NCBI RefSeq assembly: GCF_014695585.1
Contig: NZ_JACJON010000053.1
Span: 1-64,000 of the forward strand
Origin: Microcoleus sp. FACHB-831
GTDB lineage: Bacteria > Cyanobacteriota > Cyanobacteriia > Cyanobacteriales > FACHB-T130
Reading direction: 5' to 3'
DNA: 64,000 nt
A program made the translations under genes and the position numbers. Positions 25,743 through 35,312 of this stretch are shown here, in pieces. How positions within the stretch are numbered: position 1 is the stretch's first letter; every line of letters begins with the position of its first letter. The notes below the pieces were generated by a model. It was given only the letters and a program-made list of their open reading frames with translations, was not told the origin of the DNA and searched no databases.

Positions 25743-26159
25743 CTAATCAAACGGATATACAATTTCTTTCCAAGACCAACCATCGCTTCGCACTAAGGCG
25801 AGGAACAAGCGTCTGCGTCTATTCAGGTTGCTTATCGACTCCTCGAAGTCTTCATCGCTGAAGGTGGGAATACCGCTAGCGCGTAACTCATCCAGTCTTG
25901 GCAGAGGCGGCACGTCTTTGGATGGTTTAATTTAAGCAGCGTTCAGCGTCTCCAGGAATTTCTCGATTGATTGACGCACGGTGTAGAGAGCAACCGCATC
26001 CGGTCGATGTTCTGGCTTGACTGCATATTCTAGAAGCGTCAGCGCCTCATCAAGGACAACCAGGCTGACTTCTGCTGGGTTCTGGCGCTGAAAGTTGTGA
26101 AAATAATCAATTAGAGGGTAGGTTAGGTGGTTTTGCCGGATGTAGGCTAATAGGATTTT
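25743..26159 (-). pseudogene. decayed hypothetical gene(s) in one frame
   Basis: One minus-strand frame contains two protein-like stretches separated by a TAA at 25932-25934. The first begins without a start codon (KILLAYIRQNHLTYP...) and ends in RQSIEKFLETLNAA. The second runs from IKPSKDVPPLPRLDELRA through FSDEDFEESISNLNRRRRL to WKEIVYPFD and a TAG at 25743. No ATG serves either part; a GTG exists in the second. They may be two decayed small genes or one gene with a nonsense mutation. The Arg-rich helix in the second part is notable. No family recognised. Confidence 0.4.
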
Positions 26160-26209
26160 TTATTGGGAATTGATTAGACGGCGATCGCACCTTTCAAAAC
26201 CTTGTAGGG

Positions 26210-26443
26210 GTGGTAGGTGTCGGCGTGGGAACTGCGTCAGTTGGAGCTTCATCTATTGCTAACTTCGTCAAAGAAATCAGACAGGCGCCATTAGCTGAAA
26301 AGCCATCAAGTCAAAAAATAACCGCCGATGCTTGGTCAAGTTTTTGGTTTGCCTTTCTGTTCAGCATTGGGATAGGAGTTGGAGCTAGTTTAGTTACTTG
26401 GGTGGTTTTACGGTTGCGATCGCTCTATCGTAATAAGCCTTGA
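26210..26443 (+). CDS. small membrane protein or fragment
   Basis: 77 codons from a GTG with a Gly-rich start (VGVGVGTASVGASS) and one clear transmembrane segment, SFWFAFLFSIGIGVGASLVTWVVL, ending in a basic tail RLRSLYRNKP. No family recognised and no good ribosome-binding site. It lies between decayed ORFs and a Uma2 gene, so it could be the 3' end of a truncated membrane-protein gene. Confidence 0.35.
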   Translation: MVGVGVGTASVGASSIANFVKEIRQAPLAEKPSSQKITADAWSSFWFAFLFSIGIGVGASLVTWVVLRLRSLYRNKP

Positions 26444-26491
26444 TTATCATCTAAAATTAACAATAACCTCAGTTGATTTGGAACTACAAAC

Positions 26492-27214
26492 ATGGCTCTG
26501 CAACTGCAAACTTCCGCTCAACAAGACATCATCTACCCCGACAGCGACGGACAGCCAATGGCAGACAATACAAAGCAATTTCGCGTTATCGTAACCACGC
26601 AGGGTGGTTTAGATGCTTTGTTCCAAAACGATCCAAATGTGTTCGTTGCTGGCGATTTACTTTGGTATCCAGTTGAAGGCGACAACAAAACCAGAGTGGC
26701 TCCTGATGTTATGGTAGCCTTCGGCAGACCAAAGGGCGATCGCGGTTCTTATCAACAATGGCGAGAAGATAATATTCCCCCGCAAGTTGTATTTGAAATA
26801 CTCTCTCCCGGTAACACTCTCAAGGAGATGTCTAAGAAATACAAGTTTTATGAGCGCTACGGTGTAGAAGAATACTACCTTTATAACCCCGACAGAGTTG
26901 ATTTAGCGGGCTGGCTGCGCTCTGGAGAGCAATTAGAAATAATTGAAGAAATGGCGGGTTGGGTAAGTCCGCGATTAGGAGTGCGGTTTGAATTAGAAGC
27001 AGGAGAACTTGTCATTTATCGCCCAGATGGACAGCGATTTGCTACTTATTTAGAATTGGCTCAACAAAAGGAACAAGCCCAACAGCTTGCGCTTGAACAG
27101 CAGCAACGTGCAGAGTCAGCAGAAACTCTTCTGGAGCAAGAACGACAGCGATCGCAAGCCCTATTAGCTCGATTGCAAGAATTAGGAATTAATCCAGATC
27201 TGTTGGAGCAATAG
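26492..27214 (+). CDS. Uma2 family (DUF820) putative endonuclease
   Basis: 240 residues. The PD-(D/E)XK-type Uma2 core shows VAPDVMVAFG (the D), VFEILSPGNT (E-x-L) and KYKFYERYGVEEYYLYNPDR. These proteins are highly amplified in cyanobacteria and are assumed to be restriction-like nucleases of unknown role. The C-terminal 45 residues are a Gln/Glu-rich coiled coil (AQQKEQAQQLALEQQQRAESAETL), a common add-on in the family. A second Uma2 gene of a different subtype lies at 40797-41375. Confidence 0.85.
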   Translation: MALQLQTSAQQDIIYPDSDGQPMADNTKQFRVIVTTQGGLDALFQNDPNVFVAGDLLWYPVEGDNKTRVAPDVMVAFGRPKGDRGSYQQWREDNIPPQVVFEILSPGNTLKEMSKKYKFYERYGVEEYYLYNPDRVDLAGWLRSGEQLEIIEEMAGWVSPRLGVRFELEAGELVIYRPDGQRFATYLELAQQKEQAQQLALEQQQRAESAETLLEQERQRSQALLARLQELGINPDLLEQ

Positions 27215-27256
27215 GCTAAATTTTATCTGCGATCGCCCGCCACAAAAATACCCGCG

Positions 27257-27778
27257 TTAGTACACCTGAGATTTTGTGTCAGCGTATCCCTGGAGATTTT
27301 CCGGATTAAACGGACGTAATATCTTAGTTGCAGACAGCGTTAAAGTCTCAGCACCGTTAACCACAACGAGATATTTACCAGCATTCAGCCGATTGCGGTA
27401 GGGCAAAGCATCACCACCCCCGACAATCAACCCAACGCCACCGCCAGCGAGAACACTGCCCATACCCCCGGCGATCGCGCCTAGCAAACCACCAATCAGG
27501 TGATTGCCAAGTGCGCCCGCCCAGGGAAAGGTATCCAACCCGCTGATGACGTTAAAAATAAACCCGCCAAAAAATCCAAAGGGCACAAGCCAATAAGACA
27601 TGAACTTTGCTTGCTTTCTAGCTTCTTCGTTGGGGTCTATCAATCCATATTCATCAGCACTTTTGTACCCCCTGCCAAGAATGGCGACTTGATTCATGGG
27701 TAAGCCTTCTTTTTCCAAGGCTGAGTAGGCGGCTTCTGCCTGGATGCGGTCTGGCAGTACAGCAACAAGATAATACAT
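27257..27778 (-). CDS. conserved membrane protein with glycine-zipper helices
   Basis: 173 residues, unknown function. An N-terminal soluble domain of about 60 residues (YYLVAVLPDRIQAEAAYSALE...QVAILGRGY) resembles the alpha/beta fold seen at the start of stress-related 'general stress protein' membrane proteins. It is followed by a hydrophobic, very Gly-rich pair of segments (FGFFGGFIFNVISG and GGLLGAIAGGMGSVLAGGGVGLIVGGG). The tail (YLVVVNGAETLTLSATKIL) repeats the alpha/beta character. It ends 43 bp from the convergent Uma2 gene. Probably a small inner or thylakoid membrane protein. Confidence 0.65.
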   Translation of the reverse strand: MYYLVAVLPDRIQAEAAYSALEKEGLPMNQVAILGRGYKSADEYGLIDPNEEARKQAKFMSYWLVPFGFFGGFIFNVISGLDTFPWAGALGNHLIGGLLGAIAGGMGSVLAGGGVGLIVGGGDALPYRNRLNAGKYLVVVNGAETLTLSATKILRPFNPENLQGYADTKSQVY

Positions 27779-28115
27779 AGCAAATCACGATCGTGGTCTA
27801 ACTTAAACAGGGTAACAATACTGAGATAGCAAATCTTCTATCTTGTTTAGGATAAGCCGCGATCGCGCTTAATTCCCTCTCGGACAAAGCTAAAAACTTT
27901 CGAGTAACCAGCAGTGGCCGTATACCTTTGCGGTTAAAATTACCTTCTGCGGTGATTCCTCAAGGGCGACTTATAGCTCCAATCAAGCACGTCTGCCCTC
28001 CAGCTTCTACCCGCACGCAAGATCGGTCTTGACGTTTCGAGAGTTGTTTTCCCGGCGCGATCGCGTGAGCCTACCGCTTCCCTACCGCAACCCCACTTAA
28101 ACCTACCTGTCCATC
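27779..28115. other. spacer upstream of serA
   Basis: No gene or repeat family was recognised in this 337-bp stretch between divergent genes. It must hold the serA promoter. Several HIP1-like GCGATCGC sites are present. Confidence 0.4.
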
Positions 28116-29696
28116 ATGTCAAAAGTTCTTGTTTCCGATCCCATTGACCAAGTAGGGATAGATATCCTCTCCCAAGTTGCTACTGTTGACGTTAAAATCG
28201 GTCTGCCTCCAGAAGAACTGGTGCGGATTATGCCAGAGTACGACGCCCTCATGATTCGCTCTGGCACGCAGGTTACTAAAGAAATGATTGAAGCTGGCAC
28301 GCAGTTAAAAATTATCGGTCGTGCTGGCGTTGGTGTAGATAATGTCGATGTCACGGCTGCTACACGAGCAGGTATTGTAGTCGTCAATTCCCCAGAAGGC
28401 AATACCATTGCCGCCGCCGAACACGCTTTGGCAATGATGCTTTCCCTCTCTCGCTACATCCCCGATGCTAACCAATCAGTAAAAAACGGCCAGTGGGATC
28501 GCAAGAGTTTCACTGGTGTCGAAGTATACAAGAAAACCCTTGGCGTTGTCGGTTTGGGCAAAATCGGCTCCCATGTCGCAACTGTTGCTAAAGCGATGGG
28601 CATGAAATTGCTAGCCTACGATCCCTTCATATCCATAGAACGGGCAGATGAGCTGGGCTGTCGTCTGGTGGATCTAGATTTGCTGTTTAGGGAAGCTGAC
28701 TACATCACCCTGCACATCCCCAAAACGCCGGAAACTACTCACCTAATTAACGCCGAAGCTCTGGCGACGATGAAACCCACCACCCGGATTATCAACTGTG
28801 CGCGTGGCGGCATTATTGACGAGGCGGCTTTGGCAGAAGCCTTGACAAATGGCACAATTGCTGGGGCTGCGTTGGATGTCTTCGAGACGGAACCACTCAA
28901 GGAATCGCCGCTGAAACAGTTGGCAAAACAGCTTATTCTCACCCCTCACTTGGGTGCGTCCACAGCCGAAGCTCAGGTGAATGTAGCTATTGACGTAGCA
29001 GAGCAAATTCGCGATGTTTTACTAGGACTGCCAGCGCGTTCGGCAGTAAACATCCCTGGTTTGCGTCCCGATGTCTTAGAAAAACTCAGACCTTATATGC
29101 AGCTGGCGGAAACGCTAGGCAAGCTAGTAGGTCAACTGGCGGGTAAACGAGTAGAGTCGCTAAATATCCACTTGCAGGGAGAATTGGCAAGCAATGCCAG
29201 CCAGCCCTTAATCGTGGCCACCCTCAAAGGGCTACTTTCGCAAGCGCTGCGAGAGCGCGTAAACTACGTTAATGCCAGCATTGAGGCGAAAGAGCGGGGG
29301 ATTCGCGTGGTGGAGACGCGGGATGCTTCGATTCGAGACTATACTGGTTCGCTACACTTAGAGGCGAAGGGTTCTCTGGGGGATCACTCTGTTACGGGTG
29401 TGTTGTTGGGCGATGGTGAAATACGCATCACTGACATCGATAATTTCCCCATCAACGTTCCCCCCAGCCCCAATATGCTGTTTACCCTCCACCGAGATAT
29501 GCCAGGAATTATTGGCAGAATCGGTTCCCTGCTGGGCGATTTTAATGTCAATATTGCCAGTATGCAGGTGGGTCGCAAAATCGTGCGCGGTGACGCTGTG
29601 ATGGTGTTAAGTGTAGATGACCCCCTACCGGAGGGAATTGTAACGGAGATTACGAAGGTTCCTGGAATTCGTGATGCCTATACGGTAACTTTATAA
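28116..29696 (+). CDS. serA: D-3-phosphoglycerate dehydrogenase
   Basis: 526 residues, the long form. It oxidises 3-phosphoglycerate to 3-phosphohydroxypyruvate, the first step of phosphorylated serine synthesis. The NAD-binding motif is [12 protein letters not shown]; catalytic-region motifs are [17 protein letters not shown] and the LTPHLGAST segment with the general-acid His. The regulatory part has an intervening (ASB) domain ([18 protein letters not shown]...) and a C-terminal ACT domain ([26 protein letters not shown]), suggesting serine feedback. PrmA follows on the same strand after a 100-bp spacer containing a composite repeat. Confidence 0.97.
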   Translation: MSKVLVSDPIDQVGIDILSQVATVDVKIGLPPEELVRIMPEYDALMIRSGTQVTKEMIEAGTQLKIIGRAGVGVDNVDVTAATRAGIVVVNSPEGNTIAAAEHALAMMLSLSRYIPDANQSVKNGQWDRKSFTGVEVYKKTLGVVGLGKIGSHVATVAKAMGMKLLAYDPFISIERADELGCRLVDLDLLFREADYITLHIPKTPETTHLINAEALATMKPTTRIINCARGGIIDEAALAEALTNGTIAGAALDVFETEPLKESPLKQLAKQLILTPHLGASTAEAQVNVAIDVAEQIRDVLLGLPARSAVNIPGLRPDVLEKLRPYMQLAETLGKLVGQLAGKRVESLNIHLQGELASNASQPLIVATLKGLLSQALRERVNYVNASIEAKERGIRVVETRDASIRDYTGSLHLEAKGSLGDHSVTGVLLGDGEIRITDIDNFPINVPPSPNMLFTLHRDMPGIIGRIGSLLGDFNVNIASMQVGRKIVRGDAVMVLSVDDPLPEGIVTEITKVPGIRDAYTVTL

Positions 29697-29710
29697 AGGT
29701 AAAAGTAAAA

Positions 29711-29785
29711 AGGCAAAAGGAAAAATTACAAGCCCTTTCTTTTGCCTTTTGCCCTCGTTCCCAGCCTTTGCGTGGGAATGCTTTT
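29711..29785. repeat. composite double-hairpin repeat between serA and prmA
   Basis: First, AGGCAAAAGG...CCTTTTGCC-type arms (GGCAAAAG at about 29712 and CTTTTGCC at about 29739). Second, a CTCGTTCCCAGC...CGTGGGAATGCTTTTT copy of the CGTTCCCAGGCT family (29754-29785). The same two-part layout recurs at 36545-36605. The repeat makes the apparent N-terminal extension of prmA. Confidence 0.7.
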
Positions 29786-29795
29786 TACTTATTTT

Positions 29796-30686
29796 ATGGC
29801 AAACACTTGGTGGGAAATTGAAATTTTGTGCGATCCAGCGTTGGAGGATTTAATCTTCTGGCGGCTGGATAAGTTTGGCTCTCGCGGGACATCTAGCGCG
29901 ATCAAAGGACATTCCTGCCTGGTGAGTGCTTATCTGCCTAGCATACAGGCTCAGTTGTTGGATTTGGCGGCGCTTTCGCTTTTGCTACGCGGGGATGCGC
30001 TAGTAGCGGGGTTGCCTTCCCCTCTAGTGCAATGGCAGCTGATTGATGAGGAGGATTGGGCGAGTAGCTGGAAGCAATACTGGCAGCCGCAAGAAATTGG
30101 CGATCGCATTTTAGTTTATCCCGCCTGGTTGCCGATTCCAGAGCAGTCGGAACGCCTTCTCCTGCGTCTCGACCCCGGTGCGGCGTTCGGAACTGGCACT
30201 CATCAAACAACTCAGTTGTGCTTGGAAGCGTTAGAAATGCGATTAGAACCCGATACCAGCGGTCTGGTTGTGGCTGATATTGGCTGTGGTTCTGGCATTC
30301 TCTCAATCGGCGCTTTGCTGTTGGGCGCTGAAAAGGCATATGCCGTAGATACTGACCCTGTAGCCGTGCGTTGCACTCGCAGCAATCAAGAACTTAATAA
30401 AATTAGTAGCGATCGCCTTATAGCCGCGCAAGGAAGTGTGGAGCAATTAATAAAAACAATAGATACCCCGGTCGATGGCATTGTTTGCAATATTTTAGCA
30501 GAGGTAATTATAGACTTAATTCCCCAAATGGAGGAGATTTCTAAACCCAAAACTTGGGGCATTCTTAGCGGTATTTTACTCGAACAAGTCAAACCAATTG
30601 CTGACACTTTAGAGCAGCATGGTTGGATGGTTGCGGCTCTCTGGCGTCGCGGGGATTGGTGTTGCTTTAATATCCGACGCTCATAA
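29796..30686 (+). CDS. prmA: ribosomal protein L11 methyltransferase
   Basis: About 296 residues. It trimethylates L11 using S-adenosylmethionine. Motifs: [24 protein letters not shown] at the start region, [34 protein letters not shown] (SAM site), VDTDPVAV, and [16 protein letters not shown] (the NxLA signature). I choose ATG 29796; the longer frame from 29742 would translate a dispersed repeat ([14 protein letters not shown]) and is not credible. It lies downstream of serA on the same strand. Confidence 0.95.
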   Translation: MANTWWEIEILCDPALEDLIFWRLDKFGSRGTSSAIKGHSCLVSAYLPSIQAQLLDLAALSLLLRGDALVAGLPSPLVQWQLIDEEDWASSWKQYWQPQEIGDRILVYPAWLPIPEQSERLLLRLDPGAAFGTGTHQTTQLCLEALEMRLEPDTSGLVVADIGCGSGILSIGALLLGAEKAYAVDTDPVAVRCTRSNQELNKISSDRLIAAQGSVEQLIKTIDTPVDGIVCNILAEVIIDLIPQMEEISKPKTWGILSGILLEQVKPIADTLEQHGWMVAALWRRGDWCCFNIRRS

Positions 30687-30828
30687 TAGAGATTTGGGAT
30701 AGTCTAAACACAGTCAGCAACCATTTTAAGTAGAAGTAAGTGTGCTTTCTTGGCCTATGACTCATGCCCAAAAAGGGGACTTTCCACCACAAGTACGGGA
30801 GAGCCTTTGTATGAGTCTTAACCCAAAT

Positions 30829-31911
30829 TCAAAGACGTTTGCACAGTATCCATCGCAATTCCATCGGGGATTTTTCCTGCGCTAGGGGAAATACACTTTT
30901 GCCAGTTGCCCAGGCAAGAAACCATCCTGTAGGCGGCCATGCTTCGGCTGGGAGATTGGCTTGCTCGTAGGCGATCGCGGACTCATCGGATATTACTTCT
31001 AATGGTAATCCAGCGATTGCATCAGCCAACTCTGTTCGCGTAAACAGCGATGACCAAGCTACTTCCGCCATTTGCCGTGCTAGTGCGTCGGGTTCATACC
31101 CATCGACGGCTAAGAAGATATTGAATAAAAATAAACCATCCTTGCTCAGGGCGTCGCACATTTTGACAAGTAGTGTTCTTATTTGATCGCCAGATCTAAA
31201 ATGCGAAACTACTTCAGATGCGATCGCCAGTTTATAATAACCGCTCCGCATCTGAATTAGAGGATTAAGAATATCTGCAACAGCAACAGTTACAGGTAAT
31301 TTCTCCACAGACGCCGCTGTTTGCAGTTGCGAGGCAAACTCTGGGGTTAGTTCTATTGCGTCTACTGGGTATCCCAGCCTTGCCAAAGGTAACGTATTCC
31401 TACCCGTTCCAGCTCCGATATCCAAAATTGGCGCAGTCGCAGCAGGATTAGGGATGGATTTAACAACCGCCATCAACTTCGCATCAGGTTGAGAGCCAAA
31501 CAAAGGAGGTTGCTTTGTTTCAACCCATCCCTTGTACTGTTCTGCAAGCGATGGCGTAGTAAGTGCCACATTGCAAGCTAAATTTTTTTGCAGGCTAGCA
31601 GACATAGATATCTCGTACCGCAGCACTACCTTGGCACTAGCACTAGACTCAAATCCTTGTTGCATCGTCTGTGCTACTAACTCTTGCAACTGCGCGAGTT
31701 CTTTTTCAGATAGCTGCTTGCCAAGGGTTTTAAACAACTCGTCTAGCTGCTGCATATAAAAGTCTATGGATGCTGGCGTGCAATGCATTGTCACGTCGCC
31801 TCGGTGCGTAGTGCGAGCCTTAAGGTTGCTCTCGACAGCCTGTTTTAGTAATGCTGGGGTAGCGATCGCATCCCCTACCTGATGCTGTGTCAATTGATCT
31901 TCCGAAGCCAT
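30829..31911 (-). CDS. class I SAM-dependent methyltransferase with N-terminal helical domain
   Basis: About 360 residues. The C-terminal domain is a Rossmann methyltransferase with LDIGAGTGRNTLPLARLGYPVDAIELTPEF (motif I and following acidic residue) and VAVADIL, then LAIASEVVSHFRSG. The pattern is like tellurite-resistance TehB enzymes. The N-terminal 140 residues are a helix-rich extension (FYMQQLDELFKTLGKQLSEKELAQLQELVAQTM) not found in plain TehB. Substrate unknown. Start ATG 31911 chosen; a GTG at 31923 is the alternative. It converges with prmA. Confidence 0.8.
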   Translation of the reverse strand: MASEDQLTQHQVGDAIATPALLKQAVESNLKARTTHRGDVTMHCTPASIDFYMQQLDELFKTLGKQLSEKELAQLQELVAQTMQQGFESSASAKVVLRYEISMSASLQKNLACNVALTTPSLAEQYKGWVETKQPPLFGSQPDAKLMAVVKSIPNPAATAPILDIGAGTGRNTLPLARLGYPVDAIELTPEFASQLQTAASVEKLPVTVAVADILNPLIQMRSGYYKLAIASEVVSHFRSGDQIRTLLVKMCDALSKDGLFLFNIFLAVDGYEPDALARQMAEVAWSSLFTRTELADAIAGLPLEVISDESAIAYEQANLPAEAWPPTGWFLAWATGKSVFPLAQEKSPMELRWILCKRL

Positions 31912-32083
31912 ATTAATACTCACAAGTTTACTGGCTATAAATTAAGCAATTAAACAAACTTACATATAAAAATTTGCTGGGTCTAATTATCACCGATACG
32001 AGCAACAGCAAACGCCAACAACGTTAGCTAATGTCTTCTCAATGACAACCAGACCCAGCAGGTGTTGGATCTAAATCAGAGTT

Positions 32084-32845
32084 TTAGCGTCTGCCGCGAT
32101 TGGGCACTTTGTTCAAATAGTCAATATCAAACGCCGATACATTTTGAGCGTAGTTGCGCTTGGTACTAACAGATGCGGCCATATCGCGATACTTGCGGGG
32201 GTCGCCTTCGGCCAATTGCCGTTCTTGGTATTTGCGGCTGTAGGCTTTTTCTAGCGCAAAACGCCAGTCGGTTGTCACCGTACCAGCTGTTTCGCGGAAA
32301 TCTTCGCCGTAGCGTGGTGTCACCAAGTTAAACGGACGAGCCTCCATCCGCTTGCGCTGGTAGGGAACGGTATAATCGCCAAACGCGCCTGTATACTCTT
32401 CGCTGTCAATCAAAGCATCGACAAAGCCAGAGAAACCCAACGTAGCGATTTTAATTGACCAGGCAATTTCTTCATCCTTGTTATAAGAATCCCGACCTAA
32501 GAAGCGTCTTAGGCAGATTTGTACAAGGCGATAGTTATTATTGACCGATACAACCAACCGGTAAAATGCCTCAGACTTTGCTAGACCCCGGATGAAGTCG
32601 CGCACGTTAACATCACCATTTCTCAGCTGAGATTCTAGAGTAATCTGACGGTTGAATTTAAGAATCTCATGTTCGCTGAAAACTTGGCGATAGGCCGCCC
32701 AAATCAGATCCTTGAATTCACCTGGAGATTGTGCATCTTCAAGGCGATAGATGTAAGGTGTATCTTCATTGAGGTCAGCTATGCCAAAGCTCTTGACCCG
32801 CTGATTTTGACTGCTTGGTTTGTATTGAAGTAATGGCAGTGCCAT
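32084..32845 (-). CDS. cpcG3: phycobilisome rod-core linker CpcG, third copy
   Basis: 253 residues with a PBS linker domain: [101 protein letters not shown]. CpcG joins phycocyanin rods to the allophycocyanin core. The C-terminal 60 residues ([23 protein letters not shown]) differ most from the two other copies, which should change core or rod-type preference. No hydrophobic C-terminal helix is present, so it is not a CpcL-type membrane-associated linker. Last gene of the cpc operon; a 240-bp spacer follows. Confidence 0.93.
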   Translation of the reverse strand: MALPLLQYKPSSQNQRVKSFGIADLNEDTPYIYRLEDAQSPGEFKDLIWAAYRQVFSEHEILKFNRQITLESQLRNGDVNVRDFIRGLAKSEAFYRLVVSVNNNYRLVQICLRRFLGRDSYNKDEEIAWSIKIATLGFSGFVDALIDSEEYTGAFGDYTVPYQRKRMEARPFNLVTPRYGEDFRETAGTVTTDWRFALEKAYSRKYQERQLAEGDPRKYRDMAASVSTKRNYAQNVSAFDIDYLNKVPNRGRR

Positions 32846-32893
32846 TGATTATCTCCCTATCTTTAGTGTTGAAAACGTGCTTTTTAGACGCAG

Positions 32894-33640
32894 CTAACGG
32901 AATGGGAAACTCGCAGATGAATCAATCGAAGCTCGTGTCCCTTGTGGCTTATTATCCCGTGTCATGTCCGGAATTTTGATGTTAGCCGTATTGACAGTAA
33001 CATTCTGGGTAACTGCTTTTGGCTTGATGGATCGGGCCATCTCTAAGAAGTTATTAACAGCGCCCCACTTGTAGCGCTCGTCTTCTAGCTTATCGCGCCA
33101 GTAGTCTGCGTAACGAGGTGTTACGAGGTTAAAGGGGCGATCTTTGAAGCGACGGCGCTGATAAGGTACGGTATTGTCGCCAAAGTTCGTTTGATACTCT
33201 TCACTATCAACAAGTGCATCTATGAAGCCGCCTAAGCCTTTGGTTGCAATTTTAATTGACCAGGCTATTTCTTCATCTTTGTTGTAAGGGGCGCGGCCCA
33301 AGATGCGTTTGAGGCAAAGTTCTACAACTCGATAGTTCGAGTTTGTCTCTACAACTAGAGTATAAAAACCCTCGGTTTTTGCCAAACCCCGGATGAAGTC
33401 ACGCACTGTAATAGCGCGATTCTTCAGCTGAGATTCTAGGTTTACCTGACGAAACGATTTCAGGATTTCGTGTTCGCTGAAAACTTGCCGATACGCTGCC
33501 CAAATTAGTTGTTGGACATCAGTATCGTCGATGCAGTCTTCAGCGCGGTAAATCCTGGGCGTGTCTTCGTTAGGCACTTCATAACCCGATACTCGCTGGT
33601 TCTGCGAGGAGGGTTTGTATGCAAGTAAAGGAATGGACAT
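32894..33640 (-). CDS. cpcG2: phycobilisome rod-core linker CpcG, second copy
   Basis: 248 residues. Start is ATG 33640 ([17 protein letters not shown]), which matches the other copies; the longer frame to 33709 reads through a spacer repeat. Linker-domain landmarks: [44 protein letters not shown] in order, then [48 protein letters not shown]. The tail has [17 protein letters not shown], shared in part with CpcG1. It attaches phycocyanin rods to the core at the thylakoid surface. Confidence 0.94.
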   Translation of the reverse strand: MSIPLLAYKPSSQNQRVSGYEVPNEDTPRIYRAEDCIDDTDVQQLIWAAYRQVFSEHEILKSFRQVNLESQLKNRAITVRDFIRGLAKTEGFYTLVVETNSNYRVVELCLKRILGRAPYNKDEEIAWSIKIATKGLGGFIDALVDSEEYQTNFGDNTVPYQRRRFKDRPFNLVTPRYADYWRDKLEDERYKWGAVNNFLEMARSIKPKAVTQNVTVNTANIKIPDMTRDNKPQGTRASIDSSASFPFR

Positions 33641-33722
33641 ATTAGTTTTGAGTGTTGAGTTTTGAATTAGGGATTGGGAATTGGAAAAAAACCATTGCCC
33701 ATTACCCATTACCCATTAGCCC

Positions 33723-34556
33723 CTAAACTTTTGGTGTTGGGGAAATGTACCGATAGGGTAGTGCTACATCCGTGCGACCAATAGCTGGTTTTGGCGTGGT
33801 AGCTTTGCGGGTCATGTCGGGAATCTCCATATTTTTGACTTGAGAGAGTACCCGATCTCTTGACCGTTGGTAGTTTACCTCGCTAGGAGCAATACTTTTA
33901 GCCATTTCTAAAAATGTATTAGGAATGGCGCTGCGAACTCCTCGTTGCACTCCTTGGCCCCCAATTTGTACTTTATAGTATGAACCACCTTCTATCTCGA
34001 TTTGGCGAGTGCGCCAGTAATCGTTGTAGCGGGGGTTGACGAGATTGAAGGGACGTTCGTTGAAGCGGCGGCGTTGATAAGGGATGATATCATCACCGAA
34101 GTTTTGGCGGTATTCTTCGCCATCAATAATGGCGTCAATAAAGCCATGCAATCCCTTTGTGGCAATGACTATTGACCAGGCAATCTGTTCGTCTTTGTTG
34201 TAGGTAGCGCGTCCCAGAAATCGCTTGAAGGAGATATCTACGAGACGGTAATTGGAGTTTGTTTCTCCAACTAAGTTACGATAAACTTCAGATTTGCCCA
34301 AGCCGCGAATAAACTCTGCAACAGATATTGCTCGATTACGCAGCTGAGATTCTAGGAAGGATTGGCGGTAGCTTTCTAGAATTAGGTGTTCGCTGAATAT
34401 TTGGCGGTAGCCTGCCCAGATTATTTCATCAATATCTGTGTCTGATATTGCATCGGTTAACCGATAAATTTGAGGATCGTCTTCATCAGGAACTTCGTAG
34501 CCTTCAACACGCTGATTTTGTGTTTTGGGCGTGATTGCAAGGAGTGGTATGGACAT
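33723..34556 (-). CDS. cpcG1: phycobilisome rod-core linker CpcG, first copy
   Basis: 277 residues, the longest of the three CpcG proteins. Linker landmarks: MSIPLLAITPKTQNQRVEGYEVP, AGYRQIFSEHLILESYRQ, ISVAEFIRGLGKSEVYR, FLGRATYNKDEQIAWSIVIATKGLHG, DIIPYQRRRFNERPFNLVNPRYNDYWR. An insert (EIEGGSYYKVQIGGQGVQRGVRS) and the tail EIPDMTRKATTPKPAIGRTDVALPYRY distinguish it. It joins a phycocyanin rod to the allophycocyanin core. It follows cpcF after a 140-bp spacer holding a long AT-rich hairpin. Confidence 0.95.
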   Translation of the reverse strand: MSIPLLAITPKTQNQRVEGYEVPDEDDPQIYRLTDAISDTDIDEIIWAGYRQIFSEHLILESYRQSFLESQLRNRAISVAEFIRGLGKSEVYRNLVGETNSNYRLVDISFKRFLGRATYNKDEQIAWSIVIATKGLHGFIDAIIDGEEYRQNFGDDIIPYQRRRFNERPFNLVNPRYNDYWRTRQIEIEGGSYYKVQIGGQGVQRGVRSAIPNTFLEMAKSIAPSEVNYQRSRDRVLSQVKNMEIPDMTRKATTPKPAIGRTDVALPYRYISPTPKV

Positions 34557-34599
34557 TTTTTTAAGTATGAAGGATTAACGAAATGCTGAAAAAAGTATT

Positions 34600-34704
34600 A
34601 AGTATGAATTATAAATTATGATTAATGAATTATGAATGTGTATAGTTGGAGTCGCCGAACTTTAGCATTGATAATTCACGCTTCATAATCCATAATTCAT
34701 ACTT
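34600..34704. repeat. long AT-rich inverted repeat between cpcF and cpcG1
   Basis: Two 22-nt arms (34600-34621 and 34683-34704) are complementary at 20 of 22 positions; each contains AAGTATGAATTAT in one or other orientation. The 61-nt middle contains further ATTCAT words. The right arm reaches into the last codons of cpcF. A transcript hairpin here could slow transcription or mark an mRNA end between cpcF and cpcG1. Confidence 0.6.
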
Positions 34705-35308
34705 CGCACTTTAGTTGCTGTTGAGCCAGCTGAACTCTGGCACGAACCGCAATTTCAGCTTCTGTTTGGAGCATTTGCTCAAAAGCCGCCAAAATGGGCT
34801 GTTGGTTACCTGACTTAGCAAGTGCTTGCAAGCCTGCAACGGCTGCATAGCGAATTGACCAGTCTGGATCGTGACAAACTTGCTTAAGCGTATGTACGGC
34901 TTTGGCTTGTTTATCAGCAATTTGCTCGGCTGGCAATTGGTTCCAGCGCAGGCTTCCCAGCCCTTTGGCAGCAGAACGACGCACGCTGGGGGCGAAGTCA
35001 TTTGCTGCTGCTTGTATTAAGCACTCTAGTGCGCGTGGATCGCCGATTGCGGATAATGCCCGAATGGCATAAGCCCTCGCGCCGTAGTTGTACCCATCTA
35101 GCAGTTCAAGTATGGGCTGTACAGACATTTCGCCCATCTGAATTAGCCCTTGAACAGCGGCGGTAGCTGCACCTGGGTTGTTGTAACCCAGAACTGCAAT
35201 GAGGGTGGGAATCCCGGCTTCTATCTCGGCGGCTGCTAGGGCGCGTACAGCGGCTATGAGGTTTCCGGGAGAATCGGCTTGTTCAACAGCCTGAATTAGT
35301 TCCTGCAT
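34697..35308 (-). CDS. cpcF: phycocyanin alpha-subunit bilin lyase subunit CpcF
   Basis: 203 residues made of HEAT-like repeats (AVRALAAAEIEAGIPTLIAVLG, AATAAVQGLIQMG, YGARAYAIRALSAIGDPRALECLIQAA, SVRRSAAKGLGSLRW, SIRYAAVAGLQALAK). With CpcE it forms the lyase that attaches phycocyanobilin to Cys84 of CpcA. It begins only 4 bp after the cpcE stop, consistent with co-translation of a heterodimer. Length fits cyanobacterial CpcF. Confidence 0.95.
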   Translation of the reverse strand: MQELIQAVEQADSPGNLIAAVRALAAAEIEAGIPTLIAVLGYNNPGAATAAVQGLIQMGEMSVQPILELLDGYNYGARAYAIRALSAIGDPRALECLIQAAANDFAPSVRRSAAKGLGSLRWNQLPAEQIADKQAKAVHTLKQVCHDPDWSIRYAAVAGLQALAKSGNQQPILAAFEQMLQTEAEIAVRARVQLAQQQLKCEV

Positions 35309-35312
35309 GACG

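Noticed and set aside
29742-29795. N-terminal extension of PrmA
   Set aside because: The extension translates a dispersed repeat; the family start is at MANTWW.
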